Below, in pieces: positions 24,677 to 33,159 of a DNA stretch of 42,333 nt. Every line of letters starts with the position of its first letter. The first letter of the stretch is position 1. Under the pieces are notes generated by a model. It saw nothing but the letters and a program-made list of their open reading frames with translations, did no database searches and had not been told where the DNA came from. The position numbers and the translations under genes were made by a program. Source of the DNA: Halanaerobiaceae bacterium (GTDB lineage: Bacteria > Bacillota > Halanaerobiia > Halanaerobiales > Halarsenatibacteraceae); NCBI GenBank assembly GCA_003553485.1, contig PWEJ01000140.1:1-42333 (forward strand), written 5' to 3'.

Positions 24677-25430
24677 TTTTCAACACCTCTCGAGCAAGAT
24701 TTTTGTAGGCCTTCGCCCCGGAAGAACGAGGATCATACTCTGTGATGGGCTCTCCAAAACTCGGGGCTTCACTCAATCTAACATTTCTTGGAATGATGGT
24801 TTTAAAAATCCGCTGGGCAAAATATTTTTTTACTTCCTCGGCCACCTGCTCCGACAGGTTAGTCCGCCCATCATACATGGTTAACAAAACTCCAGCTAAG
24901 CTTAAATCCGGATTGACATTATCTTTAACTCTTTCAATGGTATCCAAAAGCTGTCCCAATCCCTCCAGGGCATAATACTCGCATTGGATTGGCACCAAAA
25001 CCTCCTCAGCAGCACATAGGGCATTAAGGGTTAATATTCCCAGAGAGGGAGGACAGTCAATCAATATATAATCAAAGTTATCCTGTTGAGCTACAAGGGC
25101 CTGAGATAATTTTTTCTCCCGGGAAATTTCAGAGACTAATTCTATCTCAGCTCCTGCTAGATCAATATTAGCTGGTATTATTTTTAATCTAGCTACTCCA
25201 CTGGGAATCAGCACCTCAGAAAAGGAGGCATTGCCCAGCAATAAATCATAAACACTGTATTGGAGCTCAGCTTTTTCAATTCCCAGGCCACTGGTGGCAT
25301 TGCCCTGGGGATCAATATCTACAATTAAAATATTTTTATCATATTGAGCTAAGGCAGCCCCTAAATTTATTGCCGTGGTGCTCTTGCCAACTCCTCCTTT
25401 TTGATTTACTATGGCTATTTTATTAGTCAT
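24666..25430 (-). CDS. parA: Chromosome partitioning ATPase ParA (Soj)
   Basis: Deviant Walker ATPase that works with ParB in origin segregation and regulates DnaA. The Walker A is QKGGVGKST (residues 10-18), followed by IVDIDPQGNATSG and IDCPPSLGILTLNAL. 254 residues is normal. Its start overlaps the noc stop by 8 bases and its end overlaps parB, so noc-parA-parB is one coupled unit. Confidence 0.97.
   Translation of the reverse strand: MTNKIAIVNQKGGVGKSTTAINLGAALAQYDKNILIVDIDPQGNATSGLGIEKAELQYSVYDLLLGNASFSEVLIPSGVARLKIIPANIDLAGAEIELVSEISREKKLSQALVAQQDNFDYILIDCPPSLGILTLNALCAAEEVLVPIQCEYYALEGLGQLLDTIERVKDNVNPDLSLAGVLLTMYDGRTNLSEQVAEEVKKYFAQRIFKTIIPRNVRLSEAPSFGEPITEYDPRSSGAKAYKNLAREVLKNEQ
25114..25127. 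other. Noc-binding-like site, two mismatches, inside parA
   Basis: TTCTCCCGGGAAAT matches the Noc consensus at 12 of 14 bases; embedded in coding sequence. Confidence 0.3.
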
Positions 25431-26289
25431 TCTTAGGTTCCTCCTTGTGGGGAGACTGCTTTTTGCTAAATCTAATTACGTATTCTATCTCTTCATCACT
25501 TTCATTTTTGTCCACTGCTAAATCAGCCCCAGACTTTTTTATCTTATCAAGGGTTTGCTCCAAAGAGTTTATGTATAATCTTACGTCATTACAGGCCGCC
25601 TTTAATTGGCCTGAGCCTTTTCTCTTCTTTTTTTCTGGAGCAGCAAGGATATCATTGACTAATTTATCAGTCTCTCTCACTGTCAGTTCTTTCTCGACTA
25701 TAATGTCTATGGCTCTTTCTCTATCATCCTGTTTTTTTAATTTTAACAGAGCCCTGGCCTGACGTTCAGATAAATCGTTGGCTGCAATTTTTTCTCTAAT
25801 CTTAAGGGGGAGCTGTAAAAGCCTGACTTTATTGGCTATAGTGGATTGAGACTTGCCGACAGCTTCTGCTAACTCCGATTGAGTCAGAGAAAACTTCTCT
25901 AATAGAACTTGATAAGCAGTTGCTTCTTCAAAAAAAGATAAGTCCTTGCGCTGTAAATTTTCAATTAAAGCAACCTCAGCCATTTCCTGGTCGGAAAATT
26001 CTCTGACTACCGCTGGCACCTTGTCTTTTTCTAAAATCTTAGCAGCCCTTAACCTCCTCTCGCCGGCAATTAATTGGTAGTTATTATCATCGATGGGGCG
26101 AATAGTTAGAGGTTGAATAACTCCATGTTTAGCTATAGAATCAGCCAATTCCTCTAACTCCTCCTGAGCAAAGCTAGACCTGGGCTGATAAGGATTAGGG
26201 GAAATTTTATCAATTGCTATTAATTTCAGAGAATTTTTCTGTTCCCTGTCTTTCTCTTCATCGTTAAAAAAAAATGGTATTTTCACCAA
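25423..26289 (-). CDS. noc: Nucleoid occlusion protein Noc (ParB paralogue)
   Basis: ParB-family CTPase that binds its own sites and the membrane to block division over the nucleoid. The CTP motif GERRLRAA is at 77-84 and ENLQRKDLS follows. The HTH reads GKSQSTIANKVRLLQLP (145-161), nearly identical to B. subtilis Noc. Gln148, Lys154 and Arg176 correspond to the Noc specificity residues Q173, K179 and R201 (ParB has R, T, G); the fourth (K184) is Gln here. The short start MVKIPFFFNDEEK resembles the membrane-binding amphipathic N-terminus of Noc. The gene is in the Noc position, between rsmG and parA, and perfect Noc sites occur in the window. Confidence 0.9.
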   Translation of the reverse strand: MVKIPFFFNDEEKDREQKNSLKLIAIDKISPNPYQPRSSFAQEELEELADSIAKHGVIQPLTIRPIDDNNYQLIAGERRLRAAKILEKDKVPAVVREFSDQEMAEVALIENLQRKDLSFFEEATAYQVLLEKFSLTQSELAEAVGKSQSTIANKVRLLQLPLKIREKIAANDLSERQARALLKLKKQDDRERAIDIIVEKELTVRETDKLVNDILAAPEKKKRKGSGQLKAACNDVRLYINSLEQTLDKIKKSGADLAVDKNESDEEIEYVIRFSKKQSPHKEEPKND

Positions 26290-26341
26290 AAATACCTCCT
26301 AGACTTAAAGGTTAACACTTATTTATTTCGGCAGAAACTTA

Positions 26342-27175
26342 CTAACTCCTGCCTGTTAGGGGACGTTTTTTGGGAATTCCCACTCTGCGGGGATATTTTT
26401 CTGGAGTAGATCCTCTCTTGACGAAGCTTAATAAATAACGTTCTCCCTTTAATTCAGGTATTTTTAGGGTGAACACCTGCTCTAATTCTGCCTCTAAAGT
26501 ATCACAGGCAGCCCTGGCAGCCGGTAACTCCTCCTGGTAGGCAGGCCCTTTAAAAAAGAGAGCTCTTCCCTTAACCTGCAACAAAGGGAGGGCATACTCC
26601 AATAAAACATTTAATGGAGCTACTGCTCTGGCCAGGCTATAATCAAATTTTGCCCGCCAATCCTTATTTTGACCTAATACCTCTGCCCTCTCTCTTAAGG
26701 GAAAGGTAGAACTGAGCTTTAGGGTCTCAACTGCTTTATTAAGAAAAATTACTCTCTTTTTTCTAGAATCCAGGAGATAAAAGCGGCTCTCAGGCAAAAA
26801 AAGGCTCCATAATAAACCTGGCAGACCAGCTCCGGTGCCGATATCAATGGCAATTTTATCAGTTAAATCCTGTAATTGAGCAGTATAAATAAGGGGGGCC
26901 AAAGAATCCAGAATATGCCTGGTCACAATCTCTTTCTTTGTAGCCGGGCCTATCAAATTATGCTTTTGATTCTCGCCATCTAAAAGAAAAATATATTTTT
27001 GAATTTGCTCGACTATTTCCGGCTCTTTTAGTCGAGCCTTTAGTTTTTTTGCTGCTCTTTTTTGCTGTTCTGTCTGCTGAGAAAAATCTCTTAGCTCCTG
27101 CTGCCAGAGTTCAGCAAATTTATTCAGCCTGGCAGTGAGATAATGCTGGAAGGATTGATCCTTTTGTTCAGTCAT
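26342..27175 (-). CDS. rsmG: 16S rRNA m7G527 methyltransferase
   Basis: Methylates N7 of G527 in 16S rRNA using SAM. The motif I region is IDIGTGAGLPGLLW, followed by LLDSRKKRVIFL. KHNLIGPATKKEIVTRHILDSLAP is the typical RsmG N-terminal block. 277 residues, longer than the usual 215-240, through an N-terminal extension of about 35 charged residues and a basic C-terminal tail. Its ATG overlaps the mnmG end by 8 bases. Confidence 0.95.
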   Translation of the reverse strand: MTEQKDQSFQHYLTARLNKFAELWQQELRDFSQQTEQQKRAAKKLKARLKEPEIVEQIQKYIFLLDGENQKHNLIGPATKKEIVTRHILDSLAPLIYTAQLQDLTDKIAIDIGTGAGLPGLLWSLFLPESRFYLLDSRKKRVIFLNKAVETLKLSSTFPLRERAEVLGQNKDWRAKFDYSLARAVAPLNVLLEYALPLLQVKGRALFFKGPAYQEELPAARAACDTLEAELEQVFTLKIPELKGERYLLSFVKRGSTPEKYPRRVGIPKKRPLTGRS

Positions 27176-29075
27176 CCTGGCCCTCCTTAGATCTTCTCTT
27201 TTTCTCTAGATAGATTAATAAGACCTGAATATCAGCTGGAGAGACTCCTGGTATTCGCGAAGCCTGTCCCACAGAATGAGGTTGAATTTTGCTTAACTTC
27301 TCCCTGGCTTCCTGGCGCAAATTATCCATATTTTGATAGTCTAAATATTTAGGCAGGGTTTTATTCTCCATATTTTTAAATTTTTTAACCTGCTGTAATT
27401 GCCGATCTATATAGCCTTTATATTTAGTAGCTATTTCCAATTGTCGAGCTACCTCACCAGAGCAATCCGGTAATTCGGCGCTAAAGGCGGCCAGGTCCTG
27501 GTAGGAAATTTCTGGCCTGCGCAATAGTTCTTCTAAAGTTGCCGGCTGGTTTAAACTTCCGCTATCATACTGCTGCAATTGCTGCCGCACTTCTTTGGTG
27601 GGAGTAACCCTATTATTCTGCAAAAACTTTTTGGCCTCTTCCAACTCCTGCCTCTTATTCTGAAAATGATTCCAGCGCTTATCCTTTACTAAGCCCACTT
27701 CCCGACCCTTCGGGGTGAGGCGAAGATCAGCATTATCCTGACGCAATAACAGCCGATATTCTGCCCTGGAGGTCATCATCCGATAGGGCTCCTTGGGCTC
27801 TTTGGTCACCAGTTCATCAATTAAAACCCCAATATAAGCTTCCGAACGCTTTAAAATTAAAGGCTCTTTATCTTTTAAAGTCAAGGCAGCATTTATGCCG
27901 GCAAGCAATCCCTGGCCAGCTGCTTCTTCATAACCGGAAGTGCCATTGATTTGGCCAGCTGTATAAAGGCCAGCTACCTGTTTTGTCTCTAAGGTAGAAT
28001 CAAACTGGCCACTGGCAACACAATCATACTCAATTGCATAACCTGGCCTCATAATTTCAGCCTCTTCCATCCCGGTCAAAGTTCTCAATATTTTAATCTG
28101 GATATCAAGGGGCAGACTGGTAGAAAATCCAGAGAGGTAATATTCCCTGGTGTTTTTTCCCTCTGGTTCTAAAAAGAACTGATGGCGTTCTTTTTCTGGA
28201 AACCTTTTTACTTTATCTTCAATGGAAGGGCAATAACGAGGCCCCACTCCTTCAATTTCACCGCTGAAAAGAGGAGTGCGATCTTCATTTTCCTTTATTA
28301 TCTGATGAGTTTTAGGATTGGAGTAGGTCAGCCAGCAACTATCCTGCTCTTCTTCCAGAGGCGAAGAAAGAAAGGAAAAAGAAAGCCCGCTCTCTCCCTG
28401 CTGTTCTTTTAAAGCTGAAAAATCAATGGAGTTACCATTAATACGTGGTGGAGTGCCGGTCTTAAAGCGCAAAAGTTCAAAACCCAATCTTTTTAGAGAT
28501 TTAGAAAGCTCATTGGCCGGGTATTGTTGATTGGGTCCAGAATTATAAGTTGCCTCTCCAATTATGACCTGGGCCTTTAAAAATGTTCCGGTGGTCAAAA
28601 TAACTTTTTGGCCTCTAAAAAATAAACCAGTTTTAGTTATTACTCCCTTTACCCGCCCCTCTTCCACTACAAGCTCTTCCACTACATCCTGTTTTAAATC
28701 CAGATTGGCCTGCTCTTCTAAAGTCTGCTTCATCTTTTCATGATATCTTTCTTTATCTGCCTGGGCTCTAAGCCCATGTACTGCAGGCCCCTTGCTGGTG
28801 TTGAGCATGCGAATCTGAGTCATGGTAGCATCAATATTTAAGGCCATCTCTCCTCCCAGGGCATCGATCTCCCTCACTATATGCGATTTACCAGGTCCTC
28901 CCAGGGAGGGGTTGCAGGGCATAAAGGCCACATGATCAAGATTGACAGTTAAGGTCAAGGTCTGACAGCCCATTCTGGCTGCTGCCAGAGATGCTTCACA
29001 ACCTGCATGGCCTGCTCCTACCACAATAATATCATACTTTTTAGGATATTCATCTTTATAATTATATCTGCTCAT
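27168..29075 (-). CDS. mnmG: tRNA uridine-34 5-carboxymethylaminomethyl-modification enzyme MnmG (GidA)
   Basis: FAD-dependent partner of MnmE in modifying the wobble uridine of tRNAs. The FAD-binding motif IVVGAGHAGCEASLAAARMG is near residues 17-36; further blocks are MPCNPSLGGPGKSHIVREIDALGG and the EYDCVASGQFDSTLETK region. 635 residues is normal. ATG follows GAGGAG. It lies 43 bases downstream of mnmE with a Noc-type site between them. Confidence 0.97.
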   Translation of the reverse strand: MSRYNYKDEYPKKYDIIVVGAGHAGCEASLAAARMGCQTLTLTVNLDHVAFMPCNPSLGGPGKSHIVREIDALGGEMALNIDATMTQIRMLNTSKGPAVHGLRAQADKERYHEKMKQTLEEQANLDLKQDVVEELVVEEGRVKGVITKTGLFFRGQKVILTTGTFLKAQVIIGEATYNSGPNQQYPANELSKSLKRLGFELLRFKTGTPPRINGNSIDFSALKEQQGESGLSFSFLSSPLEEEQDSCWLTYSNPKTHQIIKENEDRTPLFSGEIEGVGPRYCPSIEDKVKRFPEKERHQFFLEPEGKNTREYYLSGFSTSLPLDIQIKILRTLTGMEEAEIMRPGYAIEYDCVASGQFDSTLETKQVAGLYTAGQINGTSGYEEAAGQGLLAGINAALTLKDKEPLILKRSEAYIGVLIDELVTKEPKEPYRMMTSRAEYRLLLRQDNADLRLTPKGREVGLVKDKRWNHFQNKRQELEEAKKFLQNNRVTPTKEVRQQLQQYDSGSLNQPATLEELLRRPEISYQDLAAFSAELPDCSGEVARQLEIATKYKGYIDRQLQQVKKFKNMENKTLPKYLDYQNMDNLRQEAREKLSKIQPHSVGQASRIPGVSPADIQVLLIYLEKKRRSKEGQDD

Positions 29076-29094
29076 AATTACACTCCTCGAAAAT

Positions 29095-29108
29095 ATTTCC
29101 CGGGAAAT
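29095..29108. other. Noc-binding-type site (perfect) between mnmE and mnmG
   Basis: ATTTCCCGGGAAAT, exact match to the Noc consensus, in non-coding sequence. Confidence 0.82.
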
Positions 29109-29118
29109 TTTTAATCAG

Positions 29119-30519
29119 CTATTTGCCAATACAAAATTCAGCAAAAATTTTATCTATTATATCCTCTGTCACTGTTTCTCCTGTTATTTCTCCTAAAGCT
29201 ATCAAAGCTTCCCTCAGGTCAATAGCAAATAAATCAGTAGAAATTCCTGCCTGCCAGGCTGAAATAGCCCTCTCCAGACTTTCCTGGCTATTTTGTAAAG
29301 CCTTAAGATGTCGCATTCTGGTTATTAAATATTCATAATCAGCTGCTGTTTTGCCATCCATAATTAAAGAGTAGATTTTTTCCTTTAGCTGCTTTAAACC
29401 CCTTTCTTCTTTAACAGATATAAATACCAGCTGATCTTCAGAAAATTGTCTTTTTATATCTTCAGCAGCTAAATCTACAGACAAATCAGTTTTGTTTATC
29501 AATATTATCAGGGGTTTATCCTTAACAAGATTATAAATCTCTTTATCTTCCTCGGTAATGCCCTGGCTAACATCGAGCATAAATAAGACCAGATCAGCCG
29601 TCTTCAAAGAGTCCTGACTTTTTTTAACACCAATTTTCTCCACTTGATCATCTGTCTTTCTTATGCCTGCAGTATCAATAATCCGCAGGGGTAACCCCGA
29701 GATAGTGATTAATTCTGATATAACATCCCGGGTAGTTCCTGGAACCTGTGTTACTATAGCTCGCTCTTCATCTAAAAAATAATTTAATAGACTGGATTTA
29801 CCTACATTGGGTTTGCCCACAATTACAGTATCTATTCCCTCTTGATAAAACCGGCCTGTTTTGCTGCTGGCAATAAGTTCCTCTAATTCTTCCTTGATTG
29901 ACATTAATTTATGCTCTAACTCGCTGAAGGTAAAATCAGGGATCTCATCCTCAGGAAAGTCAATACTTGCTTCTACTGCCGTTGAAATATCCAATAACTG
30001 TTGGCGAATCTTATTAATGTGTTCTGATAATCTTCCCTGTAATTGTTGTAGAGCTATCTCTCTACTTTTGCTAGATTTGGAGTTGATAAGATCAATAATA
30101 CCTTCGGCTTGAATTAAATCAATTCTGCCATTTAAAAAAGCCCTCCTGGTAAACTCTCCAGGTTCAGCCATCCTGGCCCCGGCAGCTAAAGCTGCCTGTA
30201 AAACGCCCTTTAGGGGCAACATCCCTCCATGACAATCAAATTCCACGGTATTTTCTCGAGTAAAGCTTTTAGGAGCTCGCATCACCAGGGCCAGTACTTC
30301 ATCTATTTTTTTACCCTTTAGGTTTTGAATAAAACCATAATTGATAGTATGACTGACAACCTCAGTTAAATTAATCTCTTTAGGCGAGACAAAAATTTTG
30401 TCAGCTATCTCTAGCGCCTCTGCTCCACTTAATCTAACTTTACCAATCCCTGAAGTGCCTGGAGGGGTAGCTATAGCTGCTATTACGTCATTATCTGATT
30501 TTAATTGTTCTAAAGCCAC
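29119..30519 (-). CDS. mnmE: tRNA modification GTPase MnmE
   Basis: K+-dependent GTPase that partners MnmG. The N-terminal folate-binding domain begins DVIAAIATPPGTSGIGKVRLSG. The G domain carries the P-loop GKPNVGKSS, the switch TTRD, DTAG, and NKTD. The C-terminal FCIGK supplies the conserved cysteine. 466 residues is normal. GTG start after GAGGTGAT. The jag-group terminator lies upstream, so a separate promoter is expected in the 64 bases or so before the gene. Confidence 0.97.
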   Translation of the reverse strand: MALEQLKSDNDVIAAIATPPGTSGIGKVRLSGAEALEIADKIFVSPKEINLTEVVSHTINYGFIQNLKGKKIDEVLALVMRAPKSFTRENTVEFDCHGGMLPLKGVLQAALAAGARMAEPGEFTRRAFLNGRIDLIQAEGIIDLINSKSSKSREIALQQLQGRLSEHINKIRQQLLDISTAVEASIDFPEDEIPDFTFSELEHKLMSIKEELEELIASSKTGRFYQEGIDTVIVGKPNVGKSSLLNYFLDEERAIVTQVPGTTRDVISELITISGLPLRIIDTAGIRKTDDQVEKIGVKKSQDSLKTADLVLFMLDVSQGITEEDKEIYNLVKDKPLIILINKTDLSVDLAAEDIKRQFSEDQLVFISVKEERGLKQLKEKIYSLIMDGKTAADYEYLITRMRHLKALQNSQESLERAISAWQAGISTDLFAIDLREALIALGEITGETVTEDIIDKIFAEFCIGK

Positions 30520-30583
30520 TTTAAATCACCTCAAACTTTTGACTGATTGAACTGAAGACAGTTGGCAATTTGTTGGAACTAGT

Positions 30584-30613
30584 AAAAAACCCAGCAGGCC
30601 ATCTCCTGCTGGG
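30584..30613 (-). terminator. Intrinsic terminator after jag
   Basis: CCCAGCAGG (30590-30598) and CCTGCTGGG (30605-30613) form a perfect 9-bp stem; six T follow on the minus strand. Confidence 0.88.
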
Positions 30614-30652
30614 GGTATATCTTCCTGTATTTCTAAAATTATTGCTCAGTCT

Positions 30653-31342
30653 TTATTCCTGAGTAGTACTTTTTTTACTCTCTGCTGGAGAAGCAGCTTC
30701 ATCATCTTGCAGCTCTGTTGTCTCAATCATGACCTTGCGGAAGGGTTCTTCCCCTTCACTGTAAGATTTAACTCTGCTATCTTCCTTGATCTCTAAATGT
30801 ATTATTCTTCTTTCATGAGGAGGCATCGGATCCAGCATTACTTTCCGCCCGGTCTCTATAGCTCTTTTTTTCATCTTAGCAGCTAATCTTTTTAAAGTTT
30901 CTTCCCGTCGCTCTCGATAACCCTCAGCATCTATGATGATTCTGTAATAATCATCGGTTTCTCTATTGACTGCTAATGAGGTTAAATATTGTAAAGCATC
31001 CAAGGTCTCTCCTCGGTGACCAATTATCAAACCTAATTCTTCAGCCGAAGTTATATTATAAGCAAGTTGTTGTTCTTTTGTCTTGTCTTGATCAATGGCC
31101 ACTTCAGCCTCTAAATTACTTACTTTTAATACTTCTTCTATAAAATTCTTCCCTATTTCTTTAGGTTTAATAACTTTGCTAACCTCAACTACTGCATTAC
31201 TTCCCCCAATCATGCCAAAAAGGCCGCTACTGCCTTCCTCAATAATTTCAATTTCAGCTTCTTCTCGAGTTATATCTAAAGAGGACAACGCCTTTTCGAT
31301 AGCTTCTTCAACTGTCTTACCTTCCTGCCTGCAACTCTCCAT
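30653..31342 (-). CDS. jag: Jag/KhpB RNA-binding protein
   Basis: RNA-binding protein of the KhpA/KhpB system, linked to cell elongation and membrane-protein biogenesis. The Jag_N domain occupies residues 1-55 (GSSGLFGMIGG), the KH domain about 80-155 (LGLIIGHRGETLDALQYL with the GHRG loop), and the R3H domain ends the protein (MPPHERRIIHLEIKED). 229 residues. ATG eight bases after AAGGAGG; three bases after yidC. Confidence 0.95.
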   Translation of the reverse strand: MESCRQEGKTVEEAIEKALSSLDITREEAEIEIIEEGSSGLFGMIGGSNAVVEVSKVIKPKEIGKNFIEEVLKVSNLEAEVAIDQDKTKEQQLAYNITSAEELGLIIGHRGETLDALQYLTSLAVNRETDDYYRIIIDAEGYRERREETLKRLAAKMKKRAIETGRKVMLDPMPPHERRIIHLEIKEDSRVKSYSEGEEPFRKVMIETTELQDDEAASPAESKKSTTQE

Positions 31343-31345
31343 ATT

Positions 31346-31999
31346 TTATGCCTCCTTAACAGCAGTTTCCGGTTCCTCGTCCTGTCTATGAATAAAGAAA
31401 TGCTGGGTAACGATAATTATGGTAGAGGTAAGCCAGTAAATCATAATTCCCGCTGGTAGTGAAAAACCTATAAAGACAACCATTACTGGCATAATCCACA
31501 TCATCATACTTCCTTTGCCTCCACCTGACATCCCTGAAGTAAACTTGGTCTGTAATACCATCACTACACCATTTAGCAAAACTAAAGCAATATCAGGTTC
31601 TGCTAAAGAACCCTCCGTAATTCTGCCTATCCAGAGGAAGACTTCATCGCCAAAGGCATCACTCATAGCTAAAATTGTTCTATATAAAGGGATTATTATA
31701 AACATTTGCAATATCATCGGCAGACAACCGGCTATGGGGTTAACATTGTGTTCCTGGTATAACTCCATCATAGCTTCCTGCTGCTTTTCTTTGTTATCCT
31801 CATATTGATTCTTTATTTTTTCCATTTCAGGTTGCAGTTCCTTCATGGCCTTCATCGATTTCGTCTGTTTTAAAGTCAGGGGTAATAACATCATTTTTAT
31901 AATAACTGTGAAAATAACAATTGCCAATCCATAGCTACCAACTATACCATTTAGAAATTCGATTGAAACTTCTATTAAATTAATAAACCAGTCAAACAT
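31346..31999 (-). CDS. yidC: Membrane protein insertase YidC (short form)
   Basis: Inserts proteins into the inner membrane, with or without SecYEG. 217 residues with the five-helix core: first helix region GLAIVIFTVIIKMMLLPLTL, the coiled cytoplasmic hairpin rich in Lys/Glu, and NPIAGCLPMILQMFIIIPLY. No lipobox signal peptide and no large periplasmic domain, so it is the minimal Oxa1-like form. Coupled with yidD (13 bases upstream) and jag. Confidence 0.95.
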   Translation of the reverse strand: MFDWFINLIEVSIEFLNGIVGSYGLAIVIFTVIIKMMLLPLTLKQTKSMKAMKELQPEMEKIKNQYEDNKEKQQEAMMELYQEHNVNPIAGCLPMILQMFIIIPLYRTILAMSDAFGDEVFLWIGRITEGSLAEPDIALVLLNGVVMVLQTKFTSGMSGGGKGSMMMWIMPVMVVFIGFSLPAGIMIYWLTSTIIIVTQHFFIHRQDEEPETAVKEA

Positions 32000-32012
32000 T
32001 AATTAATTCCTC

Positions 32013-32225
32013 CTATTCCAAAGGATCAAAACCTCCTGGATGCAGGGGATGGCAGCGAATAATTCTCCTAAAGCCATACCAAACACCTTTGATAGGTCCA
32101 TATTTTTGTATTGCTTCTTTAGTATAAGTTGAACAGGTGGGATAATAACGACAGGATTTAGGTAGGTAAGGAGATATCACCCTTTGATAAAAAGTTATTA
32201 AAAGTAATAAAAATTTTTTTAACAT
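32013..32225 (-). CDS. yidD: Membrane protein insertion efficiency factor YidD
   Basis: 70 residues with the diagnostic [24 protein letters not shown] and [10 protein letters not shown] motifs and three conserved cysteines or cysteine positions. Small peripheral membrane protein aiding YidC. The 134-base gap before it (32226-32359) is AT-rich and contains a small GAGCTT/AAGCTC hairpin (32271-32289); no clear promoter. Confidence 0.95.
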   Translation of the reverse strand: MLKKFLLLLITFYQRVISPYLPKSCRYYPTCSTYTKEAIQKYGPIKGVWYGFRRIIRCHPLHPGGFDPLE

Positions 32226-32359
32226 TATTGCACCACCTAAAACAACTCAAAATCAGTTAAGTTTTTAAAGGAGCTTGTAAAGAAAGCTCTAAGATCAATC
32301 ACTTTAATATCTGCAATATATAATTATATAATATTATAGGATACAAGTCCAATGCTAAA

Positions 32360-32686
32360 CTAAAAAAAATCGGCTTCTCTAAACAATTCAGTCAATTTTT
32401 TTTTCATCCTGGCAAAATCTAAATCCCTCAAATAAGGGCGAGCAATTATAACAATATCGAAACCCTGCTTTAAGCAGGGATCTAACCATCTTCTAATAAT
32501 CTCTTTTAATTGTCGCTTAATCTTATTTCTTACCACCGCCTTACCAACTTTTTTGCTAACAGAAAATCCATATCTATTGATTTGTCTGTTATTCTCAAGC
32601 CAATAAATAACTAAATAGGAGTTGACTTTTGTTGCTCCTTGAGAATATACTCTTTGAAACTGATTATTTTTTTTCAATGTCTCCAC
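32360..32686 (-). CDS. rnpA: Ribonuclease P protein component
   Basis: Protein subunit of RNase P, which matures tRNA 5' ends. TLKKNNQFQRVYSQG is the typical N-terminus and the RNR motif region reads KVGKAVVRNKIKRQLKEIIR. 108 residues. GTG start nine bases after AGGAGGG. It is transcribed from its own promoter inside oriC; rpmH, which normally precedes it, is absent. Confidence 0.96.
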   Translation of the reverse strand: METLKKNNQFQRVYSQGATKVNSYLVIYWLENNRQINRYGFSVSKKVGKAVVRNKIKRQLKEIIRRWLDPCLKQGFDIVIIARPYLRDLDFARMKKKLTELFREADFF

Positions 32687-32729
32687 TTATCTAAGCCCTC
32701 CTACCTTACAAATAAACCATACAATATAA

Positions 32730-32758
32730 ATTATATGTTATTTAAAAAAAGTAGTCAA
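32730..32758 (-). promoter_or_regulatory. Promoter of rnpA
   Basis: Minus strand TTGACT (32758-32753), 17-base spacer, TATAAT (32735-32730). A strong sigma-A promoter 44 bases before the rnpA start, leaving no room for rpmH. Confidence 0.82.
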
Positions 32759-32759
32759 G

Positions 32760-33130
32760 GAATTTGCAGTTATCCACAGGATAATTTCTGTTGATAAACT
32801 GTAAATAATCTGTTATTATATTATTAATTCCCTGTGGATAATTTTTATCAACGATTATCCGCAGGAAATTTTATGTGAATAAAAACTTATCCACAAAAAA
32901 GCCTAATTTGACAAAAAAACAGTTTTATCCACAGAATCAACAGCTATTTATCCACATAATGTTAATAAGTCTGTAGATAGGGTCCTGTTCTGTGGATAAG
33001 TCAGCAATAAATTAACACCCCTGTGGATAGTAATTTTATAATTAGAGCTATTTTATAACATAACACCAATTATTTAAACTTCCACTGCTGTTAAAAGGTT
33101 GTGTAAAACTCTTCATTTTATCCACAATTT
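32760..33130. other. Replication origin oriC, upstream DnaA-box cluster
   Basis: Between rnpA and dnaA lie seven exact TTATCCACA boxes: plus at 32770, 32887, 32925, 32948 and 33118; minus at 32833 and 32991. There is also TTATTCACA on minus at 32874, and one-mismatch boxes at 32789 (minus), 32855 (plus) and 33022 (minus). The divergent rnpA and dnaA genes and the co-orientation of flanking genes mark it as the chromosome origin. A dnaA promoter is likely at its right end (TTAACA 33012-33017, 19-base spacer, TATAAT 33037-33042), with a DnaA box between the elements, which would allow autoregulation. This fills the 473-base gap; no gene is present in it. Confidence 0.93.
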
Positions 33131-33159
33131 GTGGAAAGCTCATTCCAGGAGGTATGTTA

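Noticed and set aside
23561-26289. Two ParB-like genes as a recent tandem duplication
   Set aside because: The two proteins differ throughout and carry distinct ParB-type and Noc-type specificity residues, so they are old, specialised paralogues.
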